A stretch of 64,000 nt of DNA from Butyrivibrio sp. (GTDB lineage: Bacteria > Bacillota > Clostridia > Lachnospirales > Lachnospiraceae): assembly GCA_015056585.1 (NCBI GenBank), contig SVFZ01000004.1:1-64000 (forward strand), given 5' to 3'. Under the pieces are notes generated by a model. The model made no database searches. It was not told where the DNA came from and saw nothing but the letters and a program-made list of their open reading frames with translations. Positions 53,394 through 63,243 of this stretch are shown piece after piece. The position numbers and the translations under genes were made by a program. Each line of letters opens with the position of its first letter. Positions within the stretch are counted from its first letter, which is position 1.

Positions 53394-53472
53394 TTTGCTT
53401 TTCTGAATGAGACCAGAATAATGTGTATCTGTTTACGGAAAAATGATGCATCGGAAAAAGAGGGCATAACTC

Positions 53473-54300
53473 ATGGCTGAATGGCTTAAAGATTTTAATC
53501 CTGAAGAGGAAATTGAAAAAATTACAAAGTGGATAAGAGAATGGTTTGATGAAAACGGTCCATCCGCAAACGCAGTCGTTGGTATTTCGGGAGGTAAGGA
53601 TTCTACCATTGTCTCAGCTCTTTTGGTAAGGGCTTTGGGAAAAGAGAGAGTGGTGGGAGTTCTCATGCCAAACGGAGAGCAGAAGGATATTGACGATTCA
53701 AAAAAGGTAGTAAATATGCTGGGGATAAGGTACTTTACAGTCAACATAAATCCTGCGGTACAAGGACTTTATGACGCAATTGCATGTTCTGAATATAATA
53801 ATCCCTGCAAGGAAACCGAATCTGATGCTGAAAAAGGCATAAATTGCGCAAACGCAACAGTTGCCAAAGATTTTCTGTCCAAAGATTCTATAATAAATAC
53901 TCCTCCAAGGATCCGAATGGCAACTCTTTATGCTATCGCCCAGTCTCTTCCAAACGGAGGGCGAGTTGCGAATACCTGCAACAGATCTGAGGATTACGTA
54001 GGATATTCCACCAAATACGGTGATGCTGCCGGAGACTTCAGCCCTTGCTCGGATTTTACAGTAACTGAGATGAGAATGATCGGAGACGCTTTGGGCGTGC
54101 CAAAAGAACTTACTCACAAAACCCCGTCAGACGGTCTTTCCGGAATGTCTGACGAGGACAAGCTCGGATTTACATATGACGAATTGGACAGGTATATTTT
54201 TACCGGCATATGTGAAGATGAGGAGAAGAGGAAAAAGATTGATCGACTTCATGCCATCAATCTCCATAAGCTGCGCCTGATGCCGATGTATAAGAGATGA
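53473..54300 (+). CDS. nadE: NH3-dependent NAD synthetase
   Basis: Amidates deamido-NAD to NAD. The 275-residue product has the PP-loop SGGKDS at residues 39-44, NTCNRSEDYVGYSTKYGDAAGDFSP split over two adjacent motifs (Arg-Ser-Glu and the Lys-Tyr-Gly-Asp block), and the end HKRxx-like NLHKLRLMPMYKR. There is no N-terminal glutaminase domain, so it uses free ammonia. It ends the aroQ-nadR-pncB-nadE run. Confidence 0.95.
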   Translation: MAEWLKDFNPEEEIEKITKWIREWFDENGPSANAVVGISGGKDSTIVSALLVRALGKERVVGVLMPNGEQKDIDDSKKVVNMLGIRYFTVNINPAVQGLYDAIACSEYNNPCKETESDAEKGINCANATVAKDFLSKDSIINTPPRIRMATLYAIAQSLPNGGRVANTCNRSEDYVGYSTKYGDAAGDFSPCSDFTVTEMRMIGDALGVPKELTHKTPSDGLSGMSDEDKLGFTYDELDRYIFTGICEDEEKRKKIDRLHAINLHKLRLMPMYKR

Positions 54301-54502
54301 ATGTTACTGCTTGGTGGTAGCAGAAAGCTTTACGTTGAAAGATGATCCGGGAATGATAGAGATTTTTTTTGCGTGTATTTATTATCAGGAATTGATATAA
54401 TGATTGTAGTATCACGAGAATGACCATAAATATGGAGCATTTCATATATCGGCAGCTTATAAATGGGGAAGTTCTATTTTGGCAAGTTTAGGGGGATAAT
54501 AA

Positions 54503-55243
54503 ATGGCATTTGATGTATCAAGCATTGTCAGTGCTGTTAACAGTTATTTATACTCAATCTCAGATGTTAATAAACTTCTGACGGAAGGTGAGTCTGCCGG
54601 CAAGACATCAGGGCTTAGTGATATTTTTCAGAAATATCTTAAAAAGGCTGTGGATGATGAAAATGGGGGAAAGACATCTTCGGTCAGTGACATGGATTCT
54701 CTTACCGATTCGGAAGTGGTGAGTGCATTAAATGAACTTAAGGGACTTACTACTTCTTCGGCATTTGATTCATCCGGCAGTTCTTCGACGAATTCATCGC
54801 TGTCATCTTTTATGACGATGAGTCTGCCGGACCTGGTGAGTGGAAAAGATACAAATAAGGAAGTCAGGACAGCTCAGACTGCCAGAGTGGACGGATCTCT
54901 GGCACCGGTAACTACGAAAAGTGAAGATTCCATGGCGAGTGCCATTGCTTCTGAGATAGGCAGCAGATTTGCAAATGCCGACATAGAAGGGCAGATAAAT
55001 CAGGCATTTAAGGGGCTTGATCTTCAGAGCGAGATAAACAGTGCTTTTAGAAATGCCGATGCAGGTGCGGTCATAAAAGAAGCCTTTCATGGGATTGATC
55101 TAAAGGCTGAGATAGAAAACAGCATAAATTCCCATAACAAGATAAATGAGGCTGTAAGCTACAATGAGTCAAGACTGCAGGCCTATAAGAGGTCATCGGG
55201 AAAGGCCGCTGAAACCAGTACTTTTGGGGATTTTCGACTATAA
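54503..55243 (+). CDS. Unknown Ser/Asp-rich protein with internal repeats
   Basis: A 246-residue protein without a signal peptide, Cys or Trp. Ser and Thr runs (residues about 85-110) form a flexible middle. The C-terminal third has repeats of an INQAFKGLDLQSEI type, with a second copy near AFHGIDLKAEIENSIN, which suggests an amphipathic helical repeat. GGGGGA precedes the ATG. It stands between nadE and efp. I do not recognise it. Confidence 0.75.
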   Translation: MAFDVSSIVSAVNSYLYSISDVNKLLTEGESAGKTSGLSDIFQKYLKKAVDDENGGKTSSVSDMDSLTDSEVVSALNELKGLTTSSAFDSSGSSSTNSSLSSFMTMSLPDLVSGKDTNKEVRTAQTARVDGSLAPVTTKSEDSMASAIASEIGSRFANADIEGQINQAFKGLDLQSEINSAFRNADAGAVIKEAFHGIDLKAEIENSINSHNKINEAVSYNESRLQAYKRSSGKAAETSTFGDFRL

Positions 55244-55276
55244 ATTCAGAACTTTTTTTATAAAAGACTTATTAAG

Positions 55277-55329
55277 TTTTCAACTAATTAAAATTAGTAG
55301 TTGAAAATTCCAAGAGGATAGTTTAATAT
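55277..55329 (+). promoter_or_regulatory. Inverted repeat and promoter upstream of efp
   Basis: TTTTCAACTA at 55277-55286 pairs with TAGTTGAAAA at 55298-55307. The right arm includes the -35-like TTGAAA (55301-55306), and TAATAT at 55324-55329 lies 17 bp further on. The dyad may be an operator or the terminator of the previous gene. Confidence 0.5.
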
Positions 55330-55368
55330 AAATTAGTTGTTTGATGAAGTAATTTAGGAGGATATTTT

Positions 55369-55926
55369 ATGATTTCTGCAAGTGATTTCAGAAATGGTGT
55401 AACTATCGAAATCGATGGTAACGTATGTCAGATTATTGAATTTCAGCATGTTAAGCCTGGTAAGGGCGCTGCTTTCGTAAGAACTAAGCTCAAGGACATT
55501 ATCAACGGCGGTGTTAAAGAGACAACATTCCGTCCTACTGAGAAGTTCCCTGCAGCTCGTATCGACAAGAAAGATATGCAGTATCTCTATCAGGATGGCG
55601 ATATTTTCAACTTCATGGATTCAGAGACTTATGAGCAGATTGGTCTTACATCAGATCAGATTGGCGATTCTCTCAAGTTTGTTAAGGAGAATGAGACATG
55701 TAAGGTTATGTCTTACAACGGCAATGTATTTGCAGTTGAGCCACCTATGTTTGTAGAGCTTACAATCACAGAGACTGAGCCTGGATTCAAGGGCGATACA
55801 GCAACAGGTGCTACAAAGCCTGCAACTGTTGAGACCGGCGCCAGTGTAGCTGTTCCTCTTTTTGTTAACGAGGGCGATGTTATTAAGATTGACACAAGAA
55901 CAGGTGAGTATCTCTCAAGAGTTTAA
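55369..55926 (+). CDS. efp: Translation elongation factor P
   Basis: Relieves ribosome stalling at proline runs. The 185-residue product has all three EF-P beta-barrel domains. The tip loop is [12 protein letters not shown] with Lys32 at the place that is modified in many bacteria; no epmA or related modification gene is seen here. The C-terminal signature [22 protein letters not shown] is present. TAGGAGGA precedes the ATG, and a strong terminator follows. Confidence 0.97.
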   Translation: MISASDFRNGVTIEIDGNVCQIIEFQHVKPGKGAAFVRTKLKDIINGGVKETTFRPTEKFPAARIDKKDMQYLYQDGDIFNFMDSETYEQIGLTSDQIGDSLKFVKENETCKVMSYNGNVFAVEPPMFVELTITETEPGFKGDTATGATKPATVETGASVAVPLFVNEGDVIKIDTRTGEYLSRV

Positions 55927-56039
55927 TTATGTGAGAGCTTATGCACTCGCGGAGCTATGATTTAAGAGTTTTATTCTGACAGGTAATACATATCTGATAC
56001 GATTTACAGTCATAATTTAGTTAATATAGTAAACTTTTT

Positions 56040-56089
56040 AAGACAATAGGAATTCCACTTTTTATGTGGTGCTTCTATTGTCTTTTTTT
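56040..56089 (+). terminator. Terminator of efp
   Basis: AAGACAATAG at 56040-56049 pairs with CTATTGTCTT at 56075-56084, with CCAC/GTGG pairing inside and a run of T to 56089. Confidence 0.92.
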
Positions 56090-56114
56090 ATTTCATTTTA
56101 GGGAGATTTAAGGT

Positions 56115-57017
56115 ATGAACAATAATATAAATATAAATGATTTTGGAGTTCTTTTGGCTGATTCTGCAAGGGATATTCTTGGAGACGGATACTGCGTTGA
56201 ATGTAAGGAAATCATTAAAAACAACGGCGTTTTATATCACGCTGTCGTTATAAGAAAGAGTAATATCAATGTAGCACCCACAATATATATTGATGAGTAC
56301 TACAGAGAATATTTAAGCGGCAAAAAAATCATGGCTATTACTGATAATGTTATCAGGCTGTACCATGAGAATCGTGGCAAAGGGGACTTTGATGTGGAGT
56401 TCTTTAATGATTTTTCCAAGGTATGCAAACATCTTAGCTTTAAGGCTGTAAGTCTTGAGCGAAACAGACAGATTCTGGAAGATATTCCATACAGACAGAT
56501 CGAGGATCTGGCAATGATACCGATATGCTGCGTAAACAGTGATGTATATGGAAGCGGATGTATTACAATCCATAACAGTCATGTTAAGACTTGGGAAATC
56601 TCCAATGAAGAGCTTTGGGAGAATGTTTTTGAAAGCACATTTAATGTCGCGCCGGTAAAAATTTCAACTATTTCAGAGCAGGTTGGACCAGTGATAGGTA
56701 CTGATTATGACAAGGTGCTGGACAATATCCTTGTAGTATCGAATAAGGAGATGAGATATGGAGCCGGAGCTGTATTTTATCCCGGAGTTCTTAAAATGAT
56801 TTCAGAAAAACTTGGTTCTGACCTCATCATAATTCCGTCATCAGTGCATGAGACAATCGTTATGCCAAGCTATTTGGCAGGCGGTAATGAGTATACACTT
56901 GGCAAAATGATCGGAGAGGTGAATGAGAGCGTAGTAAGTGATGAGGAGATATTAAGCGATAATGCATACTATTATAGCGCTGAAGATGAAATTGTGCGGA
57001 TCTATGCTGAAAAGTAA
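56115..57017 (+). CDS. DUF5688 family protein
   Basis: A 300-residue soluble protein of a family common in Lachnospiraceae and often multicopy there. Recognisable parts are the N-terminal GVLYHAVVIRKSNINVAPTI block with IYIDEYYREYLSG, the EDIPYRQIEDLAMIP segment and the C-terminal IIPSSVHETIVMP region, which is the most conserved. The function of the family is unknown to me. GGGAG precedes the ATG. It has no evident partner. Confidence 0.82.
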   Translation: MNNNININDFGVLLADSARDILGDGYCVECKEIIKNNGVLYHAVVIRKSNINVAPTIYIDEYYREYLSGKKIMAITDNVIRLYHENRGKGDFDVEFFNDFSKVCKHLSFKAVSLERNRQILEDIPYRQIEDLAMIPICCVNSDVYGSGCITIHNSHVKTWEISNEELWENVFESTFNVAPVKISTISEQVGPVIGTDYDKVLDNILVVSNKEMRYGAGAVFYPGVLKMISEKLGSDLIIIPSSVHETIVMPSYLAGGNEYTLGKMIGEVNESVVSDEEILSDNAYYYSAEDEIVRIYAEK

Positions 57018-57076
57018 TATATGCTATAGATCGGGAGCTAATATACTGTGAAGTGATTTCAGAAATTCAGTAAAAT

Positions 57077-57105
57077 TGGACATCGAGGGGCCTATATGAT
57101 ATGAT
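57077..57105 (+). promoter_or_regulatory. Promoter of the tRNA-Arg gene
   Basis: TGGACA at 57077-57082 and TATGAT at 57100-57105 with a 17-bp spacer; the tRNA begins 24 bp later. Confidence 0.65.
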
Positions 57106-57128
57106 ATTCGGGTACGTTATTATGATAT

Positions 57129-57200
57129 GCACCCGTAGTCTAACGGATAGAACGTAGGCCTCCGACGCCTTTGATGCAGGTTCGATTCCTGTCGGGTGCA
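57129..57200 (+). tRNA. tRNA-Arg (anticodon CCG)
   Basis: A 72-nt cloverleaf: acceptor GCACCCG/CGGGTGC with discriminator A, anticodon loop CTCCGAC with CCG at its centre, and T-loop TTCGATT in a GCAGG/CCTGT stem. The D-stem GTCT/GAAC has one mismatch and the first anticodon-stem pair is T-T. CCA is not encoded, and a T-run at 57203-57209 ends the transcript. Confidence 0.93.
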
Positions 57201-57218
57201 TCTTTTTTTGAGGTTCAT

Positions 57219-58580
57219 ATGAGAAAAAAGAATACAAATTATTCATTTAGAAATGATAGAAATAATATTTTTGCGATACTTGGAGATTATAAGAGAATAC
57301 TAATGCCGCTGGTATTTGCTTTGGCGGTACTTCTGACTGTTGGAATCGCTCTTAGTGCTAATAGAAGAGCAACGCAGATGGTCAGCACAGAAAGCGAAGG
57401 GGATGCAGCTGCTACGCTGGATGTACCGGATGGAACAATGCAGGAAAATGCATTTCCTGAGGTAAATGCACTTATTGAGGAATACTATACTGCTTCTGCT
57501 AATGGGGATTCCGATACAATAGCTTCAATCTATAAGGGACTTGAAGAAACCGAGCTTTTAAAGGCTGTAGCAGCAGCTGATTATATTGAAGAGTATCAGA
57601 ATATTACGGTTTATACAAAGACAGGACCTGTTGCAGGCAGCTATGCAGCTTATGTGTACAATGAAGTTAAACTCTACGATTATGAAAAGGCAATTCCGGG
57701 TCTTGATTCGTTCTATATCTGTACTGATGATTCCGGGAAATTGTATATAAACGGTGATATAGCTGAGAGTAGCGAGATTGAGTATCTCAAACAGATCAAC
57801 CTTCAGGCAGATGTTATAGATCTCAATAATAAGGTCGCTACAAGCTACAATGATATGGTTAATTCTGACGAGAAGCTTGCAGAACTTCTTACTACCATGA
57901 GATCTGAGCTTCAGGTATCTGTCGGCGAGGCACTTGCCACATCTGAGGCTAATGCAACTGCTTCAGAAAGCTCTGAAGAGGAAAAAGAGGAAGAGAATGA
58001 GGAAACGGCTGCTTCAGATAAGAAGACTGTAACAACTCATACAATCAGGGCTACAGATGTCGTAAATATCAGAAAATCTGACAGTGAAACAGCAGATATT
58101 CTTTCCAAGACATCAAAAGGCGATGAGTTCAAACAGCTGGAGGCATTGGCCAATGGCTGGAGCAAGATAGAATATAACGGTTCTGTGGCTTTTGTTAAGA
58201 CGGAGTTCTTTGAAGTGATTGGAGAGGAAACCGTTGAAGTGGATACTGATACAGATGCTGCAAATGAGGGTTCAGAAGCAGCGAGTGCTGAGGCAAGCAC
58301 CAATTCAGATAAGGACACATCGACAGATACCAGCAAGGATACAGCTTCATCCGATGCAAGCAGCAGTAGCGCTAAGGTAAGCTCAGCAGCTACCGGTAAA
58401 ATGCAGGTTTCTGAAACAGTAAGACTTCGTCAGAGTCAAAGTACAGATTCCGATGTTCTTAAGACAATCTATTCAGGAAGTACTGTAAATGTTATCGAGC
58501 AGTATTCAAACGGCTGGGCAAAGATTGAGTACGAAAAAAAGACCGGTTATATCAAGTCGGAATTTTTGACTAAGGACTGA
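57219..58580 (+). CDS. Membrane-anchored protein with two extracellular SH3 domains
   Basis: A 453-residue protein. ATG 57219 has GAGG 5 bp upstream; an earlier in-frame ATG lies inside the tRNA and is rejected. A basic cytoplasmic N-terminus precedes one membrane helix near residues 30-48. An external domain of about 150 residues resembles NTF2-like or cystatin-like folds (EEYYTASANGDSDTIASIYK). Two bacterial SH3 domains lie near residues 290-345 (ATDVVNIRKSDSETADILSK) and 395-450 (SETVRLRQSQSTDSDVLKTI), separated by Ser/Asp/Thr linkers. It probably binds the cell wall. Confidence 0.87.
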   Translation: MRKKNTNYSFRNDRNNIFAILGDYKRILMPLVFALAVLLTVGIALSANRRATQMVSTESEGDAAATLDVPDGTMQENAFPEVNALIEEYYTASANGDSDTIASIYKGLEETELLKAVAAADYIEEYQNITVYTKTGPVAGSYAAYVYNEVKLYDYEKAIPGLDSFYICTDDSGKLYINGDIAESSEIEYLKQINLQADVIDLNNKVATSYNDMVNSDEKLAELLTTMRSELQVSVGEALATSEANATASESSEEEKEEENEETAASDKKTVTTHTIRATDVVNIRKSDSETADILSKTSKGDEFKQLEALANGWSKIEYNGSVAFVKTEFFEVIGEETVEVDTDTDAANEGSEAASAEASTNSDKDTSTDTSKDTASSDASSSSAKVSSAATGKMQVSETVRLRQSQSTDSDVLKTIYSGSTVNVIEQYSNGWAKIEYEKKTGYIKSEFLTKD

Positions 58581-58680
58581 AAAAAATAATAATGATTATG
58601 GATCCGCATCTGAAACGATGCGGATTCGTCACAATATGAGTTGGAAATTATATGAACTGATGACCAAAGGAGGAAGCGCT

Positions 58681-59775
58681 ATGTTTGGAAGTACCAAGAT
58701 AGGAATTATGGGAACAGGTAATATAGCCGGAATCATGGCGGATACCATTAAGAGCATGAGAGGTGTCACTTGCTATGCGGTTGGCTCGAGAACTGCTGAA
58801 AATGCAGGAAGATTTGCTTCTCTATATGGCATTAAAAAAAGCTATGGCTCTTATGAGGAACTTGTAAATGATCCGAAGGTAGAGCTTATTTATGTAGCAA
58901 CACCTCACTCTGAGCACTATGAGAATGTAAAACTCGCTCTTAATGCAGGCAAAAATGTTATTTGCGAAAAAGCATTTATGCTAAACGAGCGCCAGGCCAA
59001 GGAAGTATTTGATCTTGCCAAGGAGAAGAATCTTCTTTTAACTGAAGCTATCTGGACAAGATATATGCCCATGAGAGCAAAGATAAATGAAGTGCTTGCC
59101 AGCAATGTTATTGGAGAGCCTACGATGCTGACAGCAAATCTTGGATATAATGTTTCCGGAAAAGACAGGATCAGTAAACCTGAACTTGGTGGGGGAGCAC
59201 TGTTAGATCTTGGCGTGTATGTGCTTAATTTTGCATCTATGGTTTTCGGAAATGATGTTACGGATATCGCATCTATCTGTACCTTTAACGAGCTCGGTAT
59301 GGATATGCAGGACAGCATAACTCTTAGATATCGTGATGGCAGAATGGCTGTTCTTTGTGCTACTGCCCATTCTATCGCTGACAGAAGCGGTGTTATCTTC
59401 GGAACAAAGGGATATATCCGAGTCGACAATATTAACAATATGGAAGCCATAACGGTTTTTGACAACGAACGCAAGAAAATCGCCAGCTATAAAGCTCCTA
59501 AGCAGATTACGGGATATGAATATGAAATTCAGGCCTGCAAGAAGGCTCTCTCAGAGAACTGGACTGAGTGCCCTGAGATGCCTCATTCAGAGTCTCTTAA
59601 GATGCTTAATATGATGGACTTTATCAGGAAGACTAATGGAATCAAATTCCCGGGAGAGGACGGGCTTGATGCCCGGGAATATGAGACATCATCAGCACAT
59701 GCTGAAGAGTCCTATGAAACAATTTCATCTCAGCCGGAGGAAGTATCTTCTGATAACGATCAGGTTGATGCATAA
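58681..59775 (+). CDS. Gfo/Idh/MocA-family oxidoreductase
   Basis: A 364-residue NAD(P)-dependent dehydrogenase. ATG 58681 has AAAGGAGG upstream. The Rossmann start is KIGIMGTGNIAGIMADTI, followed by VATPHSEHYENVKLALNAGKNVICEKAF. The family's EKP motif is EKA here. GGGALLDLGVYVLNFASMVFG holds the conserved Asp of the active site. Relatives act on sugars, inositols or dihydrodiols; the substrate cannot be told. The last 40 residues are acidic and Ser-rich, beyond the usual end. Confidence 0.9.
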   Translation: MFGSTKIGIMGTGNIAGIMADTIKSMRGVTCYAVGSRTAENAGRFASLYGIKKSYGSYEELVNDPKVELIYVATPHSEHYENVKLALNAGKNVICEKAFMLNERQAKEVFDLAKEKNLLLTEAIWTRYMPMRAKINEVLASNVIGEPTMLTANLGYNVSGKDRISKPELGGGALLDLGVYVLNFASMVFGNDVTDIASICTFNELGMDMQDSITLRYRDGRMAVLCATAHSIADRSGVIFGTKGYIRVDNINNMEAITVFDNERKKIASYKAPKQITGYEYEIQACKKALSENWTECPEMPHSESLKMLNMMDFIRKTNGIKFPGEDGLDAREYETSSAHAEESYETISSQPEEVSSDNDQVDA

Positions 59776-59855
59776 TTTCTTTGAAAGAGATATTTTTTGG
59801 CATAATACACAAAAAGTATTGAAAAAACTTTTGCAATTTAGTGTAATAAATTCTC

Positions 59856-59884
59856 TTGCACTTTAAATTATTGAAGTATATAAT
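59856..59884 (+). promoter_or_regulatory. Promoter of gdhA
   Basis: TTGCAC at 59856-59861 and TATAAT at 59879-59884 with a 17-bp spacer. Confidence 0.7.
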
Positions 59885-59890
59885 AACCAT

Positions 59891-59949
59891 CAGGCAGAGA
59901 TGTCTGCGCAATGGGGCGTGGAGACTTTTAGTTTCTTTCGCCCTTTTTT
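59891..59949 (+). promoter_or_regulatory. Attenuator-like leader upstream of gdhA
   Basis: Directly after the promoter comes a hairpin with a GNRA-type loop, CAGGCAGAGATGTCTG (59891-59906). It is followed by a terminator stem GGGCG at 59914-59918 with CGCCC at 59939-59943, inner GAGAC/GTTTC pairing and six T. The terminator lies before gdhA, 73 bp from its start, so it either attenuates gdhA or ends a short RNA of about 57 nt. Confidence 0.6.
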
Positions 59950-59982
59950 CATACAGAAAAATAATAATAATATTTGCAGTGA

Positions 59983-61368
<1,386 letters not shown>

Positions 61369-61417
61369 TATTTTTACCAGCCTTAATTTAATATTTTAAT
61401 GATGTTTCAAAATGGGT

Positions 61418-61446
61418 CCGGAAGCAGAACTGCTTCCGGGCTTTTA
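61418..61446 (+). terminator. Terminator of gdhA
   Basis: CCGGAAGCAG at 61418-61427 is complementary to CTGCTTCCGG at 61430-61439, followed by GCTTTTATGTTT. Confidence 0.88.
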
Positions 61447-61542
61447 TGTTTCCAGTGGATGATACATTCTTGAACATAATGTTCATAAATGTAATCAGGC
61501 AACATACTGGCAATTAATTCGCAGAATTGTACTGAATAGCAC

Positions 61543-61604
61543 TTGACATACTACGACAGTCGTAATATATTTACTATGACAGACGTAGTATGATTGTCGT
61601 AGTA
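61543..61604 (+). promoter_or_regulatory. Promoter with repeated dyad operators upstream of the PadR gene
   Basis: TTGACA (61543-61548) and TATATT (61566-61571) are 17 bp apart. The spacer holds the dyad TACTACGACAGTCGTAATA (61549-61567). A second dyad, TACTATGACAGACGTAGTA, covers 61572-61590, and a third half-site GTCGTAGTA lies at 61596-61604. This layout is typical of autorepression, probably by the PadR protein. Confidence 0.75.
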
Positions 61605-61696
61605 AGGAAACATTCTTATTTTTCTTTATAAAAAAGATTTGTGCACGGATTTTTTTACAGAGAATGATACGAGAATGAATCGGAAAAGGTGCAACT

Positions 61697-62026
61697 ATGT
61701 TGGAGATAAGTAGTGATGTGATACGAGGCTACAATGACACCATAATTCTCTTTTTCCTGAGAAAAGAACCTTCCTATGGTTATGAGATTTCCAAGAATAT
61801 CAGGGCATTGTCCAAGGAGAAGTATCTGATAAAAGAGACAACTCTTTATTCAGCTTTTACGAGACTTGAGAAAAATGGCTATATCAGCTCTTTTAGCATG
61901 GAAGCTGAGAATGGAAAAAAGCGGACATATTACCGGATTACGGATGAAGGTAGGAAATACTATCAGGAAAAATGCGAAGAGTGGCAACTGACAAAAGAAG
62001 TAATTGAGAACTTTATTAGTGTTTGA
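61697..62026 (+). CDS. PadR-family transcriptional regulator
   Basis: A 109-residue winged-helix protein: VIRGYNDTIILFFLRKEPSYGYEISKNI, then TTLYSAFTRLEKNGYISS as the recognition helix and wing, and KKRTYYRITDEGRKYY. It probably represses its own operon through the dyads at 61549-61604. The HAAS membrane gene follows 35 bp downstream, the usual PadR/HAAS pairing in Firmicutes. Confidence 0.92.
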   Translation: MLEISSDVIRGYNDTIILFFLRKEPSYGYEISKNIRALSKEKYLIKETTLYSAFTRLEKNGYISSFSMEAENGKKRTYYRITDEGRKYYQEKCEEWQLTKEVIENFISV

Positions 62027-62061
62027 TAAGCTGATTTTATTATGGAAGTGGAGATTGAAGG

Positions 62062-62895
62062 ATGGAAGTATTGAAGAATTATCTTGAAACAATGTTTGCC
62101 AAGATGCCTGAGACAGAGGATGTGGCGAGAGCTAAACAGGAATTGTGGTCAATGATGGAGGATAAGTACAATGAACTCATCGCTGAGGGTAAGCATGAGA
62201 ATGAGGCTATCGGAACTGTAATTTCTGAGTTCGGAAATCTTGAGGAGATATCTGAATCGCTGGGCCTTAAAAAGGATGAAGCAAAAGAGGAACCGAAAGA
62301 ATTTTCATTAGAAAACAGGACTAATTCAGAACAGATTAATTATTCCGGGAAACGTCTTGTTGCTCTTGATGAAGCATTGGCGTATATTTCTGATGTGACA
62401 GCCAGCAGATTTTTGCTTGGACTTGGTGTAATGTTTTGCATTTTTGCACCTGCAGGGCCAATTCTTGGTAGCGGTCTTGGAAATGTCTTTTTCCTGAGAC
62501 TTATTTCAGGGCTTTTGAATGGCTTAGGAGTTACTCTTTTATTTGTTCTTTCCGGCATTGGAGTAGGACTTATAGTTTTGTCATCCGCCCGCAAGAAGGA
62601 GTGGAAATATCTCAGAAAAAAAGAATGTTGTATTGACTATGAAACCAGAGATTATGTAAAGAATGAAAAGGATATAAACGGAGTAAGAAAGTCACTTATG
62701 CTTTCGCTTGGAATTGTTTTATGTTGTATCAGCGTTGCTCCGGTGGTATTTTTCGGAACTATTTTTGATGGCAACTTCTTCTCAGAAGCACTTGGCCCAT
62801 CAATGATATTCCTTCTTACAGGAATCGGAGTATTCTTCATCTTGTTTTCATCTGCAAAAGAGGACGCTTATAAGAAGCTTTTGTCTTTGGGGTGA
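62062..62895 (+). CDS. HAAS-domain membrane protein (PadR partner)
   Basis: A 277-residue protein. Residues 1-75 are the helical HAAS domain (LKNYLETMFAKMPETEDVAR, then ENEAIGTVISEFGNLEEI), which usually links PadR-type regulation to a membrane protein. Four hydrophobic segments follow in two pairs (about 110-175 and 212-270), each pair ending in a similar LxxSSAxK motif, which suggests internal duplication. The signal it responds to is unknown. Confidence 0.85.
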   Translation: MEVLKNYLETMFAKMPETEDVARAKQELWSMMEDKYNELIAEGKHENEAIGTVISEFGNLEEISESLGLKKDEAKEEPKEFSLENRTNSEQINYSGKRLVALDEALAYISDVTASRFLLGLGVMFCIFAPAGPILGSGLGNVFFLRLISGLLNGLGVTLLFVLSGIGVGLIVLSSARKKEWKYLRKKECCIDYETRDYVKNEKDINGVRKSLMLSLGIVLCCISVAPVVFFGTIFDGNFFSEALGPSMIFLLTGIGVFFILFSSAKEDAYKKLLSLG

Positions 62896-62988
62896 TCTAT
62901 AAGTAAACATTAGATAGATTTACCGCATAATATAGAGCTTTTGGCGATAGAAAATTTCATATTTTGTTTGGGCTTAATCGGCTATCAT

Positions 62989-63030
62989 AAAGCTATTTTG
63001 AGACAGGGAAATGTTTCAAAGTAGCTTTTT
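62989..63030 (+). terminator. Terminator after the PadR/HAAS pair
   Basis: AAAGCTA at 62989-62995 pairs with TAGCTTT near 63022, with TTTTGA/TTTCAAA inside and a T-run after. The rest of the 62896-63243 gap has a TGTGTTT/AAACACA hairpin near 63065-63090 and no gene. Confidence 0.75.
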
Positions 63031-63243
63031 GTTTTGCTTGAAAAATATGATAGCTCATGAGGTGTGTTTTCGTTTCGGATAAGAAACACATGACTATGGA
63101 GAGTAGAAAATTGACTGTAAATATAAAGAATTTATAGAAAATTTATTTAATATCCCACAAAAATAAACGATAATATATATAGATGTTTTAAGGGACAAGT
63201 GCGCCCTTTTACTTTTTCTAAAACATTTGAAAGGAGAATCAGC

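Noticed and set aside
57171-57218. An upstream start for the SH3 membrane protein
   Set aside because: The ATG is inside the tRNA-Arg gene, and ATG 57219 has a ribosome site and gives a normal membrane-anchor N-terminus.
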